Source: Rapana venosa
Lineage: Eukaryota; Mollusca; Gastropoda; Neogastropoda; Muricidae
Direction of reading: 5' to 3'
NCBI GenBank assembly: GCA_028751875.1
Contig: CM054155.1
Coordinates: 52,642,300-52,706,299 of the forward strand
Length of the DNA: 64,000 nt
Shown here: positions 24,600 through 36,133 of the stretch, piece after piece
How the letters are laid out: each line of letters starts with the position of its first letter
Position numbering within the stretch: position 1 is the stretch's first letter
Translations under genes and position numbers: made by a program
The notes under the pieces: model-generated
The model's database searches: none
What the model saw: only the letters and a program-made list of their open reading frames with translations
What the model was told of the DNA's origin: nothing

Positions 24600-24867
24600 A
24601 CAGTGGATGGTTGATGGTCTACAGGTAACGCACCTGCCTAGAAAACGAAAAGGGCAGGTATGATTCCAATTTGAGCCACTATTTTCTCTCCACCTTGTAG
24701 ACTTTGTGTGATCGTCTTGGTGTTAGTATTTCCAATGAGACGTAAACCGAGGATCTGTGTGCAACACTGCACATAAAATAGCCCACCCAATGAGTTTGTC
24801 CCTGTCAAAAGCGCTTTGATTTGTTGCTTTACAAGATTCAGCGCTATATAAATTCCATACATTATTA

Positions 24868-24905
<38 letters not shown>
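24600..24905 (+). mobile_element. SINE with a (ATT)n tail (family B)
   Basis: The head has a tRNA-like segment (GGTCTACAGGTAACGCACC, then GGTATGATTCC). The middle carries ATGAGACGTAAACCGAGGAT, a block shared by many marine-invertebrate SINEs. The tail runs from AAAAGCGCTTTGAT to GCGCTATATAAATTCCAT and ends in (ATT)n from about 24862. The same tail ends the L2/CR1-group LINE at 51297-51387, which points to that LINE lineage as the source of its reverse transcriptase. Confidence 0.65.
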
Positions 24906-25025
24906 TGATAGAAAAAATACACACCTAGACAGGAAAATAACATTAAATAATAAGTGGCACTGCTTTTGTGGCAATATGCTTTCCCTGGGGAGAGCAGACC
25001 GAATTTCACGCGGATAAACGTCCCG
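24906..25025 (+). mobile_element. Fragment of a gastropod-type SINE tail
   Basis: The phrase CCCTGGGGAGAGCAGACCGA followed by ATTTCACGCGGATAAACG resembles the 3' part of a SINE I associate with gastropod genomes. That association is from memory. It follows directly on the (ATT)n of the preceding SINE, so the two may be a composite. Confidence 0.4.
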
Positions 25026-25287
25026 TGACTTACAGTAGTTTACAACAGTAGTTTACAAAATACAAAGTGCATTGGGTTGTGTCTTTGTGGATCAAACCTG
25101 AGATAAATAGCATACTTGACACGGATAGTCTGACTTTCTGGAATACTTTTCAGTAAAACTGAACATCCAAAACAAGAGCTTTGGGTCATAAGCTTTTGCC
25201 AAACATCAAATAACCAGAGTGCTGAAGTGCACAGCATAGCGTGCCTGCACTATTTCTTAGGAAAACTGATTATCTACTGACACTTAC

Positions 25288-25419
25288 CAGGATTTTCACA
25301 GCCGTAAAAATTATCGCAGGTGTACTGGCAATCCTCCGAACATTGGCTGCAGGCGTTGGGATCACTGCCGTATGTGCCATCGTTGCAGACTGGAATTTCA
25401 GCAGAAAAGCTATGATCAT
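25288..25419 (-). CDS. Internal exon, cysteine-rich EGF-like repeat
   Basis: This is a 132-base block on the reverse strand with an AG acceptor (CTACAG, AG at 25421-25420) and a strong donor (GTAAGTG from 25287). Both ends are phase 1, the usual phase for EGF exons. In the phase-1 frame it encodes about 44 residues with six cysteines: VCNDGTYGSDPNACSQC, then EDCQYTCDNFYGCENP. The spacing resembles the short EGF-like repeats of multiple-EGF (MEGF/SREC-like) receptors, in which G-x-Y/F-G-x-x-C-x-x-x-C is common. The acceptor lacks a long pyrimidine tract, which lowers certainty. With the fucolectin-type exon downstream on the same strand it may belong to one extracellular receptor gene, but no connecting exons were found. 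Confidence 0.5.
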
Positions 25420-25429
25420 CTGTAGGTCA

Positions 25430-25869
25430 CAGAACCCAATGCATTTTGAGCACAATAGTGTTGTGTGCAGGCTGTTACTTTCATTGTTGAATAATGATAC
25501 GAAAAACACTTACTAAAAAGTCTGCTTTTTAGATGATGATGATGATGATGATGATGACGATGATGATGATACTAATGATAATAACAAAACTAATAGTACA
25601 ATGACAGATACAAAAGCCCACACTCTTGCATGTGATTATATATATATATATATATATAAAAGCTGAGTTAAGGCGAGATGAGAGACTGACAGCAAGTCAA
25701 ATCAGATCATGGTGAGGGTAGGAAATGGGAGAGAAGCAGAGGCATGGATACTGAAGTGGTAATACACATGTCTAGAAAGCAAACATCCCATAGTTTGATG
25801 ACCGGGCGAGGGCTGAATGCTCTCTCACATGCCTGGCCAAGTTTGCCTGGTGTTCTGGAGGTGTCTTAG
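25430..25869. other. Non-coding sequence with small microsatellites
   Basis: It holds a (GAT)n tract at about 25532-25570 and a short (AT)n at about 25638-25658. No gene is seen. A weak tRNA-like segment near 25755-25810 could be a SINE head, but I cannot support it further. Confidence 0.5.
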
Positions 25870-26930
25870 GGGTGAGACCCAGACCACTACATTGTAGAGA
25901 ATAGCTTTCCTCCATAATTGTGTTGCGCTCTCAAGTTCTCCGGCCATGTACCGGCTAGTGGTCAAATATGCCACAGTGTCCTTTTTGGCACGAGTTGAAA
26001 TTGGGTGACCATGATTTGTGCAGGCTGTGTCATTACCAGAGTTATCTTTGAGTGCAGTTGGGGTCATGGGTAGTGGTGACCCTTAAACTCCGCGTAGTTC
26101 CTATGTTAAAGGTCAACGAGGGAGATCACCTTTTCTGCCCGTGTTCAAAATGGAACCTGACACTTGCTGGACAACCCCTGACAAGTTTTGATGCCATTCC
26201 TATAGATGGAGGCCAGTGTAAATCTGCCTCTTGAATGAAGACTTCTGAGCTTTCAGGAGAAAGCATTTTATACAGTCACGTTTGGGGCACAGGGGGAGAC
26301 CTAGTCCAGTCGGGTGGCCTAGAAACTAGTCCGCCTTTTTTGACTCTTAACTAATGTCAAGGACTTACGTTTTTTTTGTTAAGCTCTTTAAGGTTGTATG
26401 CCATCTTAACACTCGTACTGTCTACCAAATTTCTGAATATCCCAAATTATCTAAATATGGAGATACTTCAAGAATAGAGTAAGGATTTTCAAAGAATGGT
26501 GTAAACAAAACAAGGAAAAAGAAAAGAAATTTGAAATGGACATTTTTTACAAGAATTAATTCCCTATTGAACCAACAATCTTGTTCAATATGTTTTTATT
26601 TGCTCTGTTATGAAATGTTCTAGACAATGTTATTTGTAGTTTCTGAGGACAGTTACCATTGACACCTTCCGTAGCTCTCAAAAACACGCACACCTATCCC
26701 CCCCCCCCCAACACACACACACGAGGTATACTACACTCACTCATGAAAAATACCACATATGGAAGCCAACGAATAAATAAGAGCTGTTTTACCTTATGTT
26801 GTATCTTATACTTTTGTAACACTACCACCCACAATTTCATATGTACCAAACCTAGTAAATACATAATGTCTATATGACATACAGTCTTACAGAGCAACAT
26901 TATCATCATCAAACATGTATTTGTAGAGGC
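25870..26930. other. Clean copy of the duplicated non-coding segment
   Basis: This is the cleaner partner of 15184-16300. It ends against the C-terminal coding part of the reverse-strand LINE, so part of it may be the 3' untranslated region of that element. No gene is recognisable. Confidence 0.45.
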
Positions 26931-29900
26931 AATATAAAGTTCCGTTTCATAACCTGTTTTTAAATATTTCTTAAACGTGGTGAAGAAAGGGTGAGCATCT
27001 TTAACCTTAGATTTGTAAATGAAAAACTTTGCATATAATACAATTCATTTAAAAAAAAATGTTTTGACATAGTTATCTTGTTCAAAACGCACAATCTTTT
27101 CATTTAAAGATATGGACATAGCTTCCCTGCTGCTGCTTGTTGAAACTCCTGCCCAAATGTTTGCGTTGCTGGGCAATGCCAGAACAAATGACTGATACCA
27201 TCTCTTTCATCTTTGCAGAACGTACATAAGTCGTCAGTTACTACACCCATTTTATGTAAAACAATGTTTGTTGCCAGCACTCTGTAGATAAATCTGAGCT
27301 GGAACCATTTTAGTTTTATCTCTAATCTGTTTTATTTTCTTGATGTTTTTAACAAATTGGTTTTCATGGCCAATTTTTCGTCCCATTTGTCACAGCAATT
27401 TGGTTTCAAAGAGTCTGAACTTAAAATATCATAATATAACCTTACACCTTCACCTGAAGAATATATAGTTCTCAATATTTTAGGCAAAGGTTGTACTCCA
27501 CTACCATTTGGTGCAAGCCTATTTTTTTCAGAAAATGTTGTATTGCTTGTACAATTCCTGTATAGATAATAAAATTTGTGTTTATACTGTATTTGTTTTT
27601 GAACTGTTAAAACGACAGATACTCGGCTTTGCCATTCATAATATGACCTATCTGAAACACCTCTTTATCTATCCAATTTTTATGAAATATTGGTTTTTTC
27701 TAACTTTGATATTGTGATTGCAGAAAATGGGTTCTGAAGGAATGTCATTGGATTCACAGCTTTGTTATCTCCCAAACTGTCTGTACGCAGACAAGACATC
27801 TTTCCAAAACATATTTAGACGTGTTTTATCGAATTCTGGTTCACCTCCTACCTTATCACTTAAAGAGATCTTTGGATATATGCTAGCATCATACTTTTCC
27901 ACTTATGACTGCTTGTTTTTAGCTTTCTTGCACCGCCACATGCGCGTCCTCAGATGAGCTACAGGATTTCATCGTCATCTTTGGCAACGAAGGACTACCT
28001 GGCTGACTGACCCAACCATACAGCAACTGTTTTTCCATATTCACTAATAACCTTTCCAAAACATTCTACAGTTCTTACAGTTTCTTCAAATGAAGTCTTA
28101 TTGCCATCTAGAAAATGTCCGTGTCATCGGCATACTGAGAAATCTTTATTTCTGTTTCATCTATTTTAATTCCTTTGATCTGTTTATTTTCTTTGATCAT
28201 GATACTAAGAATTTCAACACAGAGAATGAACAAGTATGGTGATATTGGATTCCCTTGTCGACATCCACGGCTGATATTAAACCACGGAGATATCTTTCCA
28301 TTTACTAATACTGCTGATTTTATACCGGTATAAAAGGTGGAGGTCCATCTTCAAATTTCATAGCCAAATCCAAAGGCATCAAGAACTTTGAACATGAACT
28401 TCCAGTCTACCGAGTCGAAAGCTTTTCCAAAGTCAAGGCATAGAAGTAATTCGGGAATATCATGACTTTTTGTGTAATTGATAAGGTAAAAAATGAGCCG
28501 TAGATTATCACCAATAAGGTAAAAAATGAGCCGTAGATTATCACCAATAAAACGACTGGACATAAAGCCAGTTTGTTCCTTGCTGACCATAGGGGGAAGG
28601 ATACCTTTGATTCTATTAGCAATACATGTAGATGCTATTTTGTATACAGTATTGAGAAGGGAAATAGGTCTCCAGTTGTTTATGAAATGTGTTGGTTTGT
28701 TTTCTTTAGTTAGATATATGATTATGCCTTCTTTTTGTGTTGATGATAATTCCCCTTTTCTAAACCCTTTGTTTAGTGATCTAATGACCAAAGGACCCAG
28801 CTCTAGCCAGAAAACCTTGAAGAATTCTGCCGAAAATCCATCTGTTCCCGGACTCTTGTTATTTTTAAATTCTTTTTAAAGCATTACGTGCTTCCTCCAA
28901 TGAAATGAGCCCTTCAAGGGATTCCATTTCCTGGGCAGATAACTTTGGTATATTTTCTGTATTTACTAAATTGGTTACCTCCTTCTCATACAATTTTCTC
29001 TGCATATATAGCTTTTCATAAAAGATTTTTTACATTTTCTAGCATTCTGTTTGTTTTATATGTTTCTTCTCCATTGTCTAGAATTAATTTAATAATGTGT
29101 TTACTGGTATAATTTCTCTTTTCAAGATTGCAAAAGTATCTTGTAACTTTTTCCCCGTCTGCAACCCATCTGGCTTTTGATTGGAGTAGTACGCCCCTCA
29201 TCTTATGTTCTCTAATAGCAATCAGTGCCTGATTATCACTCTCCAACAGCTGAATCTCGTGCTCTGTTAAGGTCACTTTCTTTTCCAAGATCTCAATGCT
29301 TTGTTCTAAACGGTTTTGTTGTTCTTTCTTTTTTTCCTTCTGTTAAGCATAAGCTATTGTTTTTGTTCTTACCTCCATTAGCACGAGATCTAGCAGCAGT
29401 TGGTCAAAAATAGTGAAATGAATGTCGGATTTAGGCATAGCAGCTATGTTGTTTTTATCATAAGGTGATGCTGCATATTCAACTATAATTTTTTCAATAA
29501 GGTTGTTAATTATGTTTAGAAATTGTTTATCCTTTAGCAGTGAGGAATTAAATTTCCAAAAGGAGCTGCAAGTGTAAGGTAATCATGGAATGGTCTGTTC
29601 TGTACCCAGGCTTCATGTCGGTTTCCCTGACAGAAGTCGAGAGTAGATCTGATATGAGGAAAAAATCCAATCTGCTTTGCTCATATGGAGTATTTCTACG
29701 CCAGGCGTAACGCCTCGTTTCTGGGTTAAGTCACGCCAAATGTCTAATAAGTGAAGAGAGCCCATTATATTTTCAACTTGTTCTTTTGCCTTGATATTAT
29801 TGCAATATTTGTAATTATAATAGTCCCTATTAAAATCCAATACAAATTTCCAATCTCCAGCTATAAGGATGTGATCGTAATCATAACTTTTAATCTGCTC

Positions 29901-30283
29901 TTGTAGTTCTGCATAAAATTCAGGATGATCCCGGTTAGGACAGTACATACTAACAATAAGAAAGTTTTTATTGAACATTCTCTTGGAGACAAAAATGTAG
30001 TTGCCGTTCAGATCTTTGAACACTTTCTTAACTTCAAATTCAAAATTGTTAATGGACAGAACTGGACTCCTCTAGCATTTGAATTAAAGGATACAAAAAC
30101 TTAAATCTCCATTCGGTGTGAATGCAATTCTCAATTTTGGTGTCAAAGTGTGTATCTTGCAATAGGTATATAGAGTGTGCTTTTTCCGTAAGAAATGAAA
30201 GACGTCTCTTCTCTTTTGGAAGTTGCCCAAGCCTTGACAATTCATTGACATAATTTTCACGGATAGATTTTCCATTCTAAATG
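26930..30283 (-). mobile_element. Nearly full-length Tx1/L1-like LINE, ORF2, inactive
   Basis: The element encodes an APE-type endonuclease followed by a reverse transcriptase, and would copy its own RNA into nicked nuclear DNA. On the reverse strand the domains run in order: endonuclease start (MSMNCQGLGNFQKRRDVFHF at about 30200-30255, LLQDTHFDTK, AGDWKFVLDFN near 29850, KADWIFSS near 29680), linker (KARWVADGEKVTRYFCNLEK near 29120-29180), reverse transcriptase (NNWRPISLLN near 28660, LDFGKAFDS near 28420, GCRQGNPISPYLF near 28245, an intact QYADDTDIF near 28115), Cys/His block CTFCKDERDGISHLFWHC near 27190-27245, and a tail with FFIYKSKVKDAHPFF near 26985-27030. Multiple frameshifts and stops, one right after YADD, make it inactive. 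ORF1 is not seen upstream of 30283. Confidence 0.8.
28481..28546 (-). repeat. 33-base in-frame tandem duplication inside the reverse transcriptase
   Basis: ATAAGGTAAAAAATGAGCCG plus 13 further bases is repeated exactly twice. It duplicates 11 residues (GDNLRLIFYLI) in frame between the GFMSSRFIG block and the palm, without disturbing the reading frame. Confidence 0.9.
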
Positions 30284-30289
30284 TTCTTC

Positions 30290-30955
30290 AACACGTGTAC
30301 CACATGCCGAAATGTCATGAACCAAATGCAAAAAACCCAGTCTGGTCAAATGACCATTCCTTTTTCCTCATTTCCCTTTGGGTGACATGGGCAGCATCAC
30401 AAGTGCACACATACATGAGCGAGGCTAGAGTTTCATCCAGTAACCAGGAAAATACATTCATACATGCCTTACTAATAAACACGAACCTGACATGCATCAT
30501 ACACGCAAAAGAAAACAGAATGAAGTGATTCCCTTTAGACTGATGGTAACAGGCAAGCCAACTGACAACGCTGTGCAAATCCACTAGTGCCTGCCTACGG
30601 ATTCCTAACCATGTAATTCAGAATTAACAATATATGTACCAACAACCAACAACCTTTTGGCAATTTGTTTTGTGTTAATTTGTTTTATTTTCTGGGGGTG
30701 GACTCCATTGTGTTGGCATAATATGAATGCAGAGTGAAAGGTAACAAACATATTCTTTTTTAATTTTTTTATTTTATCTTTTATATCGAGGATAATGGAT
30801 ATTCTTCACGTTGCAAATAGGGAAGAACCTGACTTTGTGTTGAGAGCCCTGAAAATCTGGCCAAAAGTATGCATAAATACTAAAAGGGTAAAGATAAAAT
30901 AAAATAAAACTGTTTAATCTTCAATGTTATCCTCCTTTAAAACTTTATTTACGTA
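30290..30955. other. Non-coding sequence, nothing recognised
   Basis: Ordinary composition. No coding or repeat family resemblance is found. Confidence 0.4.
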
Positions 30956-30959
30956 TCTA

Positions 30960-31315
30960 TTCGTTTATTTACAGGATAATTGAAAACACACCCATGTGCT
31001 ATTTTTTTTACATCTAGTCCCCATGTGCATGGGGTTTTGTAAATGTTTTCATTGTTCTCACACGCACAACTGGCCAATTCTTTACCAGAGGCAGCCACAG
31101 GTTTTTAAGTGTGTGCAATGTCTGCGTGTGTACGCCTATAGGGCATCAATTTATAATCTCATCCAAAGGACTTTCGGGAAAGTGGAGTCAGCACTAACTC
31201 CAGGGGGAAAATCATCTTGGACGGGCATCTGGGTGGTGGCTGAAACCTGGGCTCAAACCCAGGCTATCCAATGACGAGCATTAGGCACAAAGCTTCAGCC
31301 ACCACATACCAGTGT
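30960..31315 (-). mobile_element. tRNA-derived SINE (family A), near complete
   Basis: Read on the reverse strand, the head at about 31245-31312 has an A-box-like GTGGCTGAAGC and a B-box-like CCTGGGTTTGAGCC. These are followed by the family core (AGTGCTGACTCCACTTTCCC, GTCCTTTGGATGAGATTATA) and the tail with CCCATGCACATGGGGACTAG and an A/T-rich end near 30960. The boxes are good matches to RNA polymerase III promoter consensus, so this is one of the best copies in the window. Confidence 0.7.
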
Positions 31316-31493
31316 TACCTTTAGAGATGTGCACGGTGCCAGAAAGCGTGATGGTAGAAGTGAAGAGTGCAGTCTTATCTCAAGGGTTCAGACCAAGTTG
31401 GACCTCATCAACCTGAAACCATCTTTCATGAAGTAATAATAATACCATGGGCACTGAATGATACTTCATAAAGTTGCAGCCGAGAGAAGCATG

Positions 31494-31497
<4 letters not shown>
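31316..31497. other. Short non-coding spacer
   Basis: Nothing recognised between the SINE and the following (GA)n. Confidence 0.4.
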
Positions 31498-31587
<90 letters not shown>

Positions 31588-31760
31588 GAAACAGAGACAG
31601 AGAGACAGACAGAGAGACAGACAGACATATACACACACAGACAGACTGACAGGCACGTAGACAGACGGAGACTGAGATCGACAGACAGAGGCAGAATGAC
31701 AGAGAGAGACAGTGGCAGGACGGCAGAGACAGAGAAACAAATGGATAACAATGTAACAGC

Positions 31761-31816
<56 letters not shown>

Positions 31817-31827
31817 AACAAAACAAC

Positions 31828-31892
<65 letters not shown>
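31498..31892. repeat. (GA)n, degenerate GACA and (CA)n compound microsatellite
   Basis: A pure GA tract (31498-31583) grades through GACAGA-rich sequence into two CA tracts (about 31762-31812 and 31830-31892). All long frames on both strands here are dipeptide repeats. Confidence 0.95.
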
Positions 31893-31894
<2 letters not shown>

Positions 31895-32230
31895 CTATGA
31901 AGCCATGAGTGTTGCGCTTTGCGCTCTTGATCTATTGACTCAGGTTTGAATCCCGTTCAAAGAGATATTTTTCCCTGGAGTTAACATCAGTGCCGAATCC
32001 AATCCCCTTAAAAGTCCCTTGGATGAGACTATAAACCGAGGTCCCATTGGGGAACGCACTCAGAACATTTTGCGCACACGTTAAATCCTGCCCACTTTTC
32101 GGAACACTAAGCCACTGTATGCCGGTGGGAAATAATGAAAATATTTTCAAAACTGCATGCACACGGGGGCTAGATGTAAAAAGCACGAGTGTTTTTTCTA
32201 TTAACCTCAAAATAAAAGAATGAAAATGAA
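31893..32230 (+). mobile_element. tRNA-derived SINE (family A), forward
   Basis: A tRNA-like head begins near 31905 (B-box-like CAGGTTTGAATCCCG at about 31941-31955). The core follows: GGAGTTAACATCAGTGCCGA, CCCTTGGATGAGACTATAAA, CGAGGTCCC and CACACGTTAAATCC. The tail with AAAATAAAAGAATGAAAATG ends near 32230. The head abuts the (CA)n tract. The repeat unit ATCTATGAAGCC occurs once just before the SINE and the 19-base minisatellite begins directly after it. Confidence 0.7.
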
Positions 32231-32549
32231 CATGAAGCCCTGATACGTATATGAAGCTCTGGATACATCTATGAAGCTCTGGTACATCTATGAATCCCTG
32301 GTACATTTATGAAGCCCTAGTACATCTATGAAGCCATTTGTACGTCTATGAAGCCCTGGTACATCTATGAAGCCCTGGTACATATATGAAGCCCTGGTAC
32401 ATCTATGAAGCCTTGGTGCATCTATGAAGCCCTGGTACATCTATGAAGCCCTGGTACATCTATGAAGCCTTGGTGCATCTATGAAGCCTTGGTGCATCTA
32501 TGAAGCCCTGGTACATCTATGAAGCCCTGGTACATCTATGAAGCCCTGG
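32231..32549 (+). repeat. 19-base minisatellite, about 17 copies
   Basis: The unit is TACATCTATGAAGCCCTGG with single-base variants (CTTGGTG, CTCTGGA). One related unit lies on the far side of the SINE at 31892-31904. Confidence 0.9.
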
Positions 32550-33314
32550 GCTAATTTCCTGCCACCCATACCACTGCAGTAAACAGAAAACTCCTTCTGT
32601 CTCGGGAGACAATGGCGCCATCTTCTTCTTTGGTCACTTTAGTCTTGTTTAAAGCAACATCTGTAGTGGCTAAGCAGACCAATCCATACGTACGTGACAG
32701 TCTCTGCCATAGTTGTTGAGAATAAACTTGCACGCCAGTCTGATGTCCTGCTTTTGCTGTCACTTCTTCCCGCAGCTTCTTTTTTCAGTGTATTGGGAGC
32801 TCTTTTTTGCTTTTCTCTGCAAATACTCTCACGTATTGCTCTCCTCTACCTACTGCAAAATTCCTGCAAGTGCTTCCCGGCTGTCAGAGTTTATGCCTGG
32901 TTTTGATGTTACGTTTGCAGGCATCCTTGAAGAGTAGTCCTGGAAGTCGTGAAAGACGTGTCCAGCAGCTAGTTCACCACACAGGATGTCCTTGGGAATG
33001 TATTTATCCTTTTTACAGTGCACATGGCAAATTCAGCGAAGTTGGACTTGTCAAAGGTTGTGAGGAAGCTTAGCCACATCCCCACCCCCTATACCTGTGA
33101 AAAAAAGATTATTTTTAATTCGTGTGCTAAAAGCTTTTTATATTCGTAAACGGAACTCCAGTTTATTGTCTCATTTAAAATGCTGAGAGGGAATGCAGTC
33201 ACAACCAATCTTCATTCTGACCTTCCTCCCCTCCCCCTCTTCGCTCCCCCCTCCCCTCTATCCCTTTCTTTCAAGTGGGGAACTAAGGAACAGCTTGAGC
33301 ATGATACCTAAAAG
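32550..33314. other. Non-coding sequence, nothing recognised
   Basis: Short frames on both strands show no family resemblance. A pyrimidine-rich run lies at about 33220-33270. Confidence 0.4.
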
Positions 33315-33327
33315 GTGAGAGAGAGAA

Positions 33328-33396
<69 letters not shown>
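33315..33396. repeat. (GA)n microsatellite
   Basis: About 80 bases of GA repeat, impure at the left end. Confidence 0.95.
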
Positions 33397-33399
<3 letters not shown>

Positions 33400-33795
33400 T
33401 TTATAACACTTAAATGCTTTAACAATTTATAGTCTTTGCCCAAATAGGCCTTCTACTAAAGGGGGGTAACACAAATATCTTTTGTAAAACAGTAATTACT
33501 ATTAGTTATATACGTGATCAGTACACTTAAGTTTGGCGAAAAAGGAAAGATGCATCCACTTAAAAACTGTTTAGAACATAAAATTGGCGTCTATGCAGTT
33601 ACAAATCACATAGTACATACACAGAAAAGAAAAAATTCAAACTGAAATGCAGTAGCAACTTTCGAATCGATCACCCATTTAAAATCTATGTGATAATATC
33701 AAACTTTTGTAAATCTGCTTTCTCGAGAATGCATTGCTCTTCGAAATGACCATACCATTACAAATCGATACAATTGGTGCTGATATGGCTTTGTC

Positions 33796-33797
<2 letters not shown>
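33397..33797. other. Non-coding sequence, nothing recognised
   Basis: AT-rich ordinary sequence between two GA tracts. Confidence 0.4.

Positions 33798-33888
<91 letters not shown>
33798..33888. repeat. (GA)n tract at the 3' end of the 2A-bearing LINE
   Basis: About 90 bases of GA repeat stop exactly where the LINE's 3' untranslated region begins on the reverse strand. The LINE sequence directly adjoining it is GAATAAATATTGGAA. Confidence 0.95.
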
Positions 33889-33889
<1 letters not shown>

Positions 33890-33964
33890 CCAATATTTAT
33901 TCATAAAGGCCATAGCTCCTTAGAAGGGGGTTGTACAAGACAATGTTGACAAGACATATCCACA

Positions 33965-34730
33965 TTAATAATTTGTTACACACTCACTTCGCCTTTTAAA
34001 TGCTTTGTACAAATATATGCTTAATCTCTTAACAGTAGTTTCATTTGTTGCTGACATTAACAATATAAGTTTAAACAGACATGGATACCTGAAATATTTT
34101 CCTGGAATAAATTGTTCTCTAATAACTTTTAATTCTGGACAAGAAAGTACAAAATGAACCTCATCTTCTTTTGAATCCTTACACAATGGACATATTAAAG
34201 CTCTACCATATGATTTACTATAGCGTTTTGAATGGACAAATATATCCGAAATTCCGAATCTGAATTTGGTTATGATACGTTTTCTTTGTCTATCAATATT
34301 CACAGACATGTAGGTTGGTATACAATTAATATTTGTGAACAGTCTATACAAATTAAATCTATCACTATTTTGAACATGAAATTCCAATTCTGCCATCGGC
34401 ATTTAACCAGCCTCTCTCTAAAAATACGAATAAAGTTTTTTTTACATCTTCAACACCTTGATTTATCCAAACAAATCCAAAACCATATTCAAACAATTTC
34501 ATTCTTACAATTGATAGCAAGTTTCTTTTGCACCTATTATCCAAGTCCAACAGCATCTTATAAGCTTAAAAGGTAGTCTATGTATATCCATCTGTGTTAG
34601 TTTTAACCAATATCTAATACATTTAACCGCAGAAAGTATCATTAATGGATATCTAGCTTTTTCACCATATGCAAGGTCATTGGGTGTGTGGAGATACTCC
34701 AAGAAATTTCTTTAATGCAACAAATGAACT
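33965..34730 (-). pseudogene. 2A-LINE C-terminal domain with Cys/His motif
   Basis: The frame 34402-33965 carries DRFNLYRLFTNINCIPTYMS, a KFRFG block and CPLCKDSKEDEVHFVLSC (about 34125-34185), the zinc-binding motif common at the end of APE-type LINE proteins and thought to bind the element RNA. It ends SECVTNY and then TAA. The preceding part (34730-34403) is spread over two other frames, so one or two frameshifts separate it from the reverse transcriptase. Confidence 0.65.
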
Positions 34731-36100
34731 TTTTTACAGTGCATCAAGCCCCCAATTTTCAGATCCATCCAAAAGAGCAGGCTGAATTTGAGTATAAAAT
34801 ATTTTCAAAAGCAATGTAAGAGGTTCATTGTTTAATGAGGCGAGTTTCTTCATTATACTAAACAACGTGCATTTGGCTCTACTTGCAAGATCGCTGCATG
34901 CAAAATTAAAACTCAAACGTGTAGAAAAATAAATACCCAAATATTTATACACATTTACTATAGGCATCAAAACGTCTTCATATGTCCATCTTTTTCTTTC
35001 GGAAAGATAGCCCCCCTTTCTAAATATAACAATGTTGCTTTTTGCCACATTTACTTTCAGTTGCAAAGAAACAGCAGCTTTCTGTAAATGTTCAGCTGTG
35101 TTTGCAACTCAACCACTGTTTCTGACATCAAGACAACATCGTCGGCAAGCAAAAGAATGAAAACTTCTATAAGATCATTAGTAAAAGTGGCACAATGACG
35201 CCTAGAATTTATGACTTCTTATGTTAATTCATTTATAAACATAGAAAACAGAATTGGACTACAAATATCACCTTGCTTCACACTAGTTTTACAGTCAATA
35301 TTATCAGTTAAGCCAGCTCCAGATCGTACTCTTGCTTTAACAGAATCATACATGCTTAATATACATTTATACATTTTATTACGAATACCATTTTTAAACA
35401 AAACAGGCCAGAGTAGGCTTCTGTTGATGGAGTCAAATGCCTCCTCAAAATCAATAAAGGCAACATACAAGTTACAATTTTGACTAAACTGTTTCTGAAT
35501 AAATGCCATCAAAGTAAAGATGTGGTCAATAGTTGAGTAGTTTTTCTTGAATCCTGCTTGATATTCGCCAGTTAATTCATTCTCTTCTTCCCACTCCTGT
35601 AATCTTCTATTGGTAATAGCAACAACATCACATAAAGAAATACCTCTATAATTACTTGGATATTTGGCATTACCTTTCTTTTATAAAGGAATAACAATAG
35701 ATTCTGACCAACTTTCTGGATATATACCTTTGTCAAACAAAGTATTGAAAAAGTTAACTAGAAAGTCTACAATAAAATTTGAGTCGCAAGCAAATTTTAG
35801 AATTTCACTTACAATGCCATTTGGGCAAGCAGCTTTACCCTTTTTCAATCTTCTTAAAGCTAACAACATTTTTTCTCTTGAGATGCGCTGGTTTAAGTAA
35901 TCAGAGGCATAATCATGATGATTTTCATCAACTTGGTATGTCAAATGATTGTCTTTGTCTATATTTCGTTCAAGTAACTCTGTAAAGTGCTGAAACCACA
36001 TATCTATACTAAAATTGTTTGTTGGGCGTTTCCTACTTTGAACTTTTCTGTTTATAACATTCCAAAATTCTTTCTGATCATCAATTGAATTTATCAATGT
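34731..36100 (-). pseudogene. 2A-LINE reverse transcriptase
   Basis: The fingers-region frame (36097-35681) contains KKGKAACPNGIVSEILKFA and YPESWSESIVIPL. The YRGISLCDV block follows in another frame near 35640. The frame 35512-35219 carries the palm block NLYVAFIDFEEAFDSINR and SVKQGDICSPILFSMFINEL. The metal-binding box LLADDVVLMSE lies in a third frame near 35125-35160, and 35066-34734 continues with VAKSNIVIF and YKYLGIYFS. The FADD-equivalent aspartates are retained. At least three frameshifts break the gene. Confidence 0.75.
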
Positions 36101-36133
36101 AGTTAGTAAAGATTTGTCAAAGTCATTTTTCTT

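Noticed and set aside
23800..24663. A 287-residue open frame with 14-residue repeats
   Set aside because: The 42-base minisatellite is open in three forward frames and partly in reverse, so length is no evidence. There is no supported start, splice site or domain.
27508..27957. Forward-strand frames of 69 and 79 residues
   Set aside because: They are antisense to the Tx1/L1-like LINE on the reverse strand.
31380..31908. Reading frames of ER, LS, CV or HT dipeptides
   Set aside because: They are translations of (GA)n and (CA)n microsatellites.
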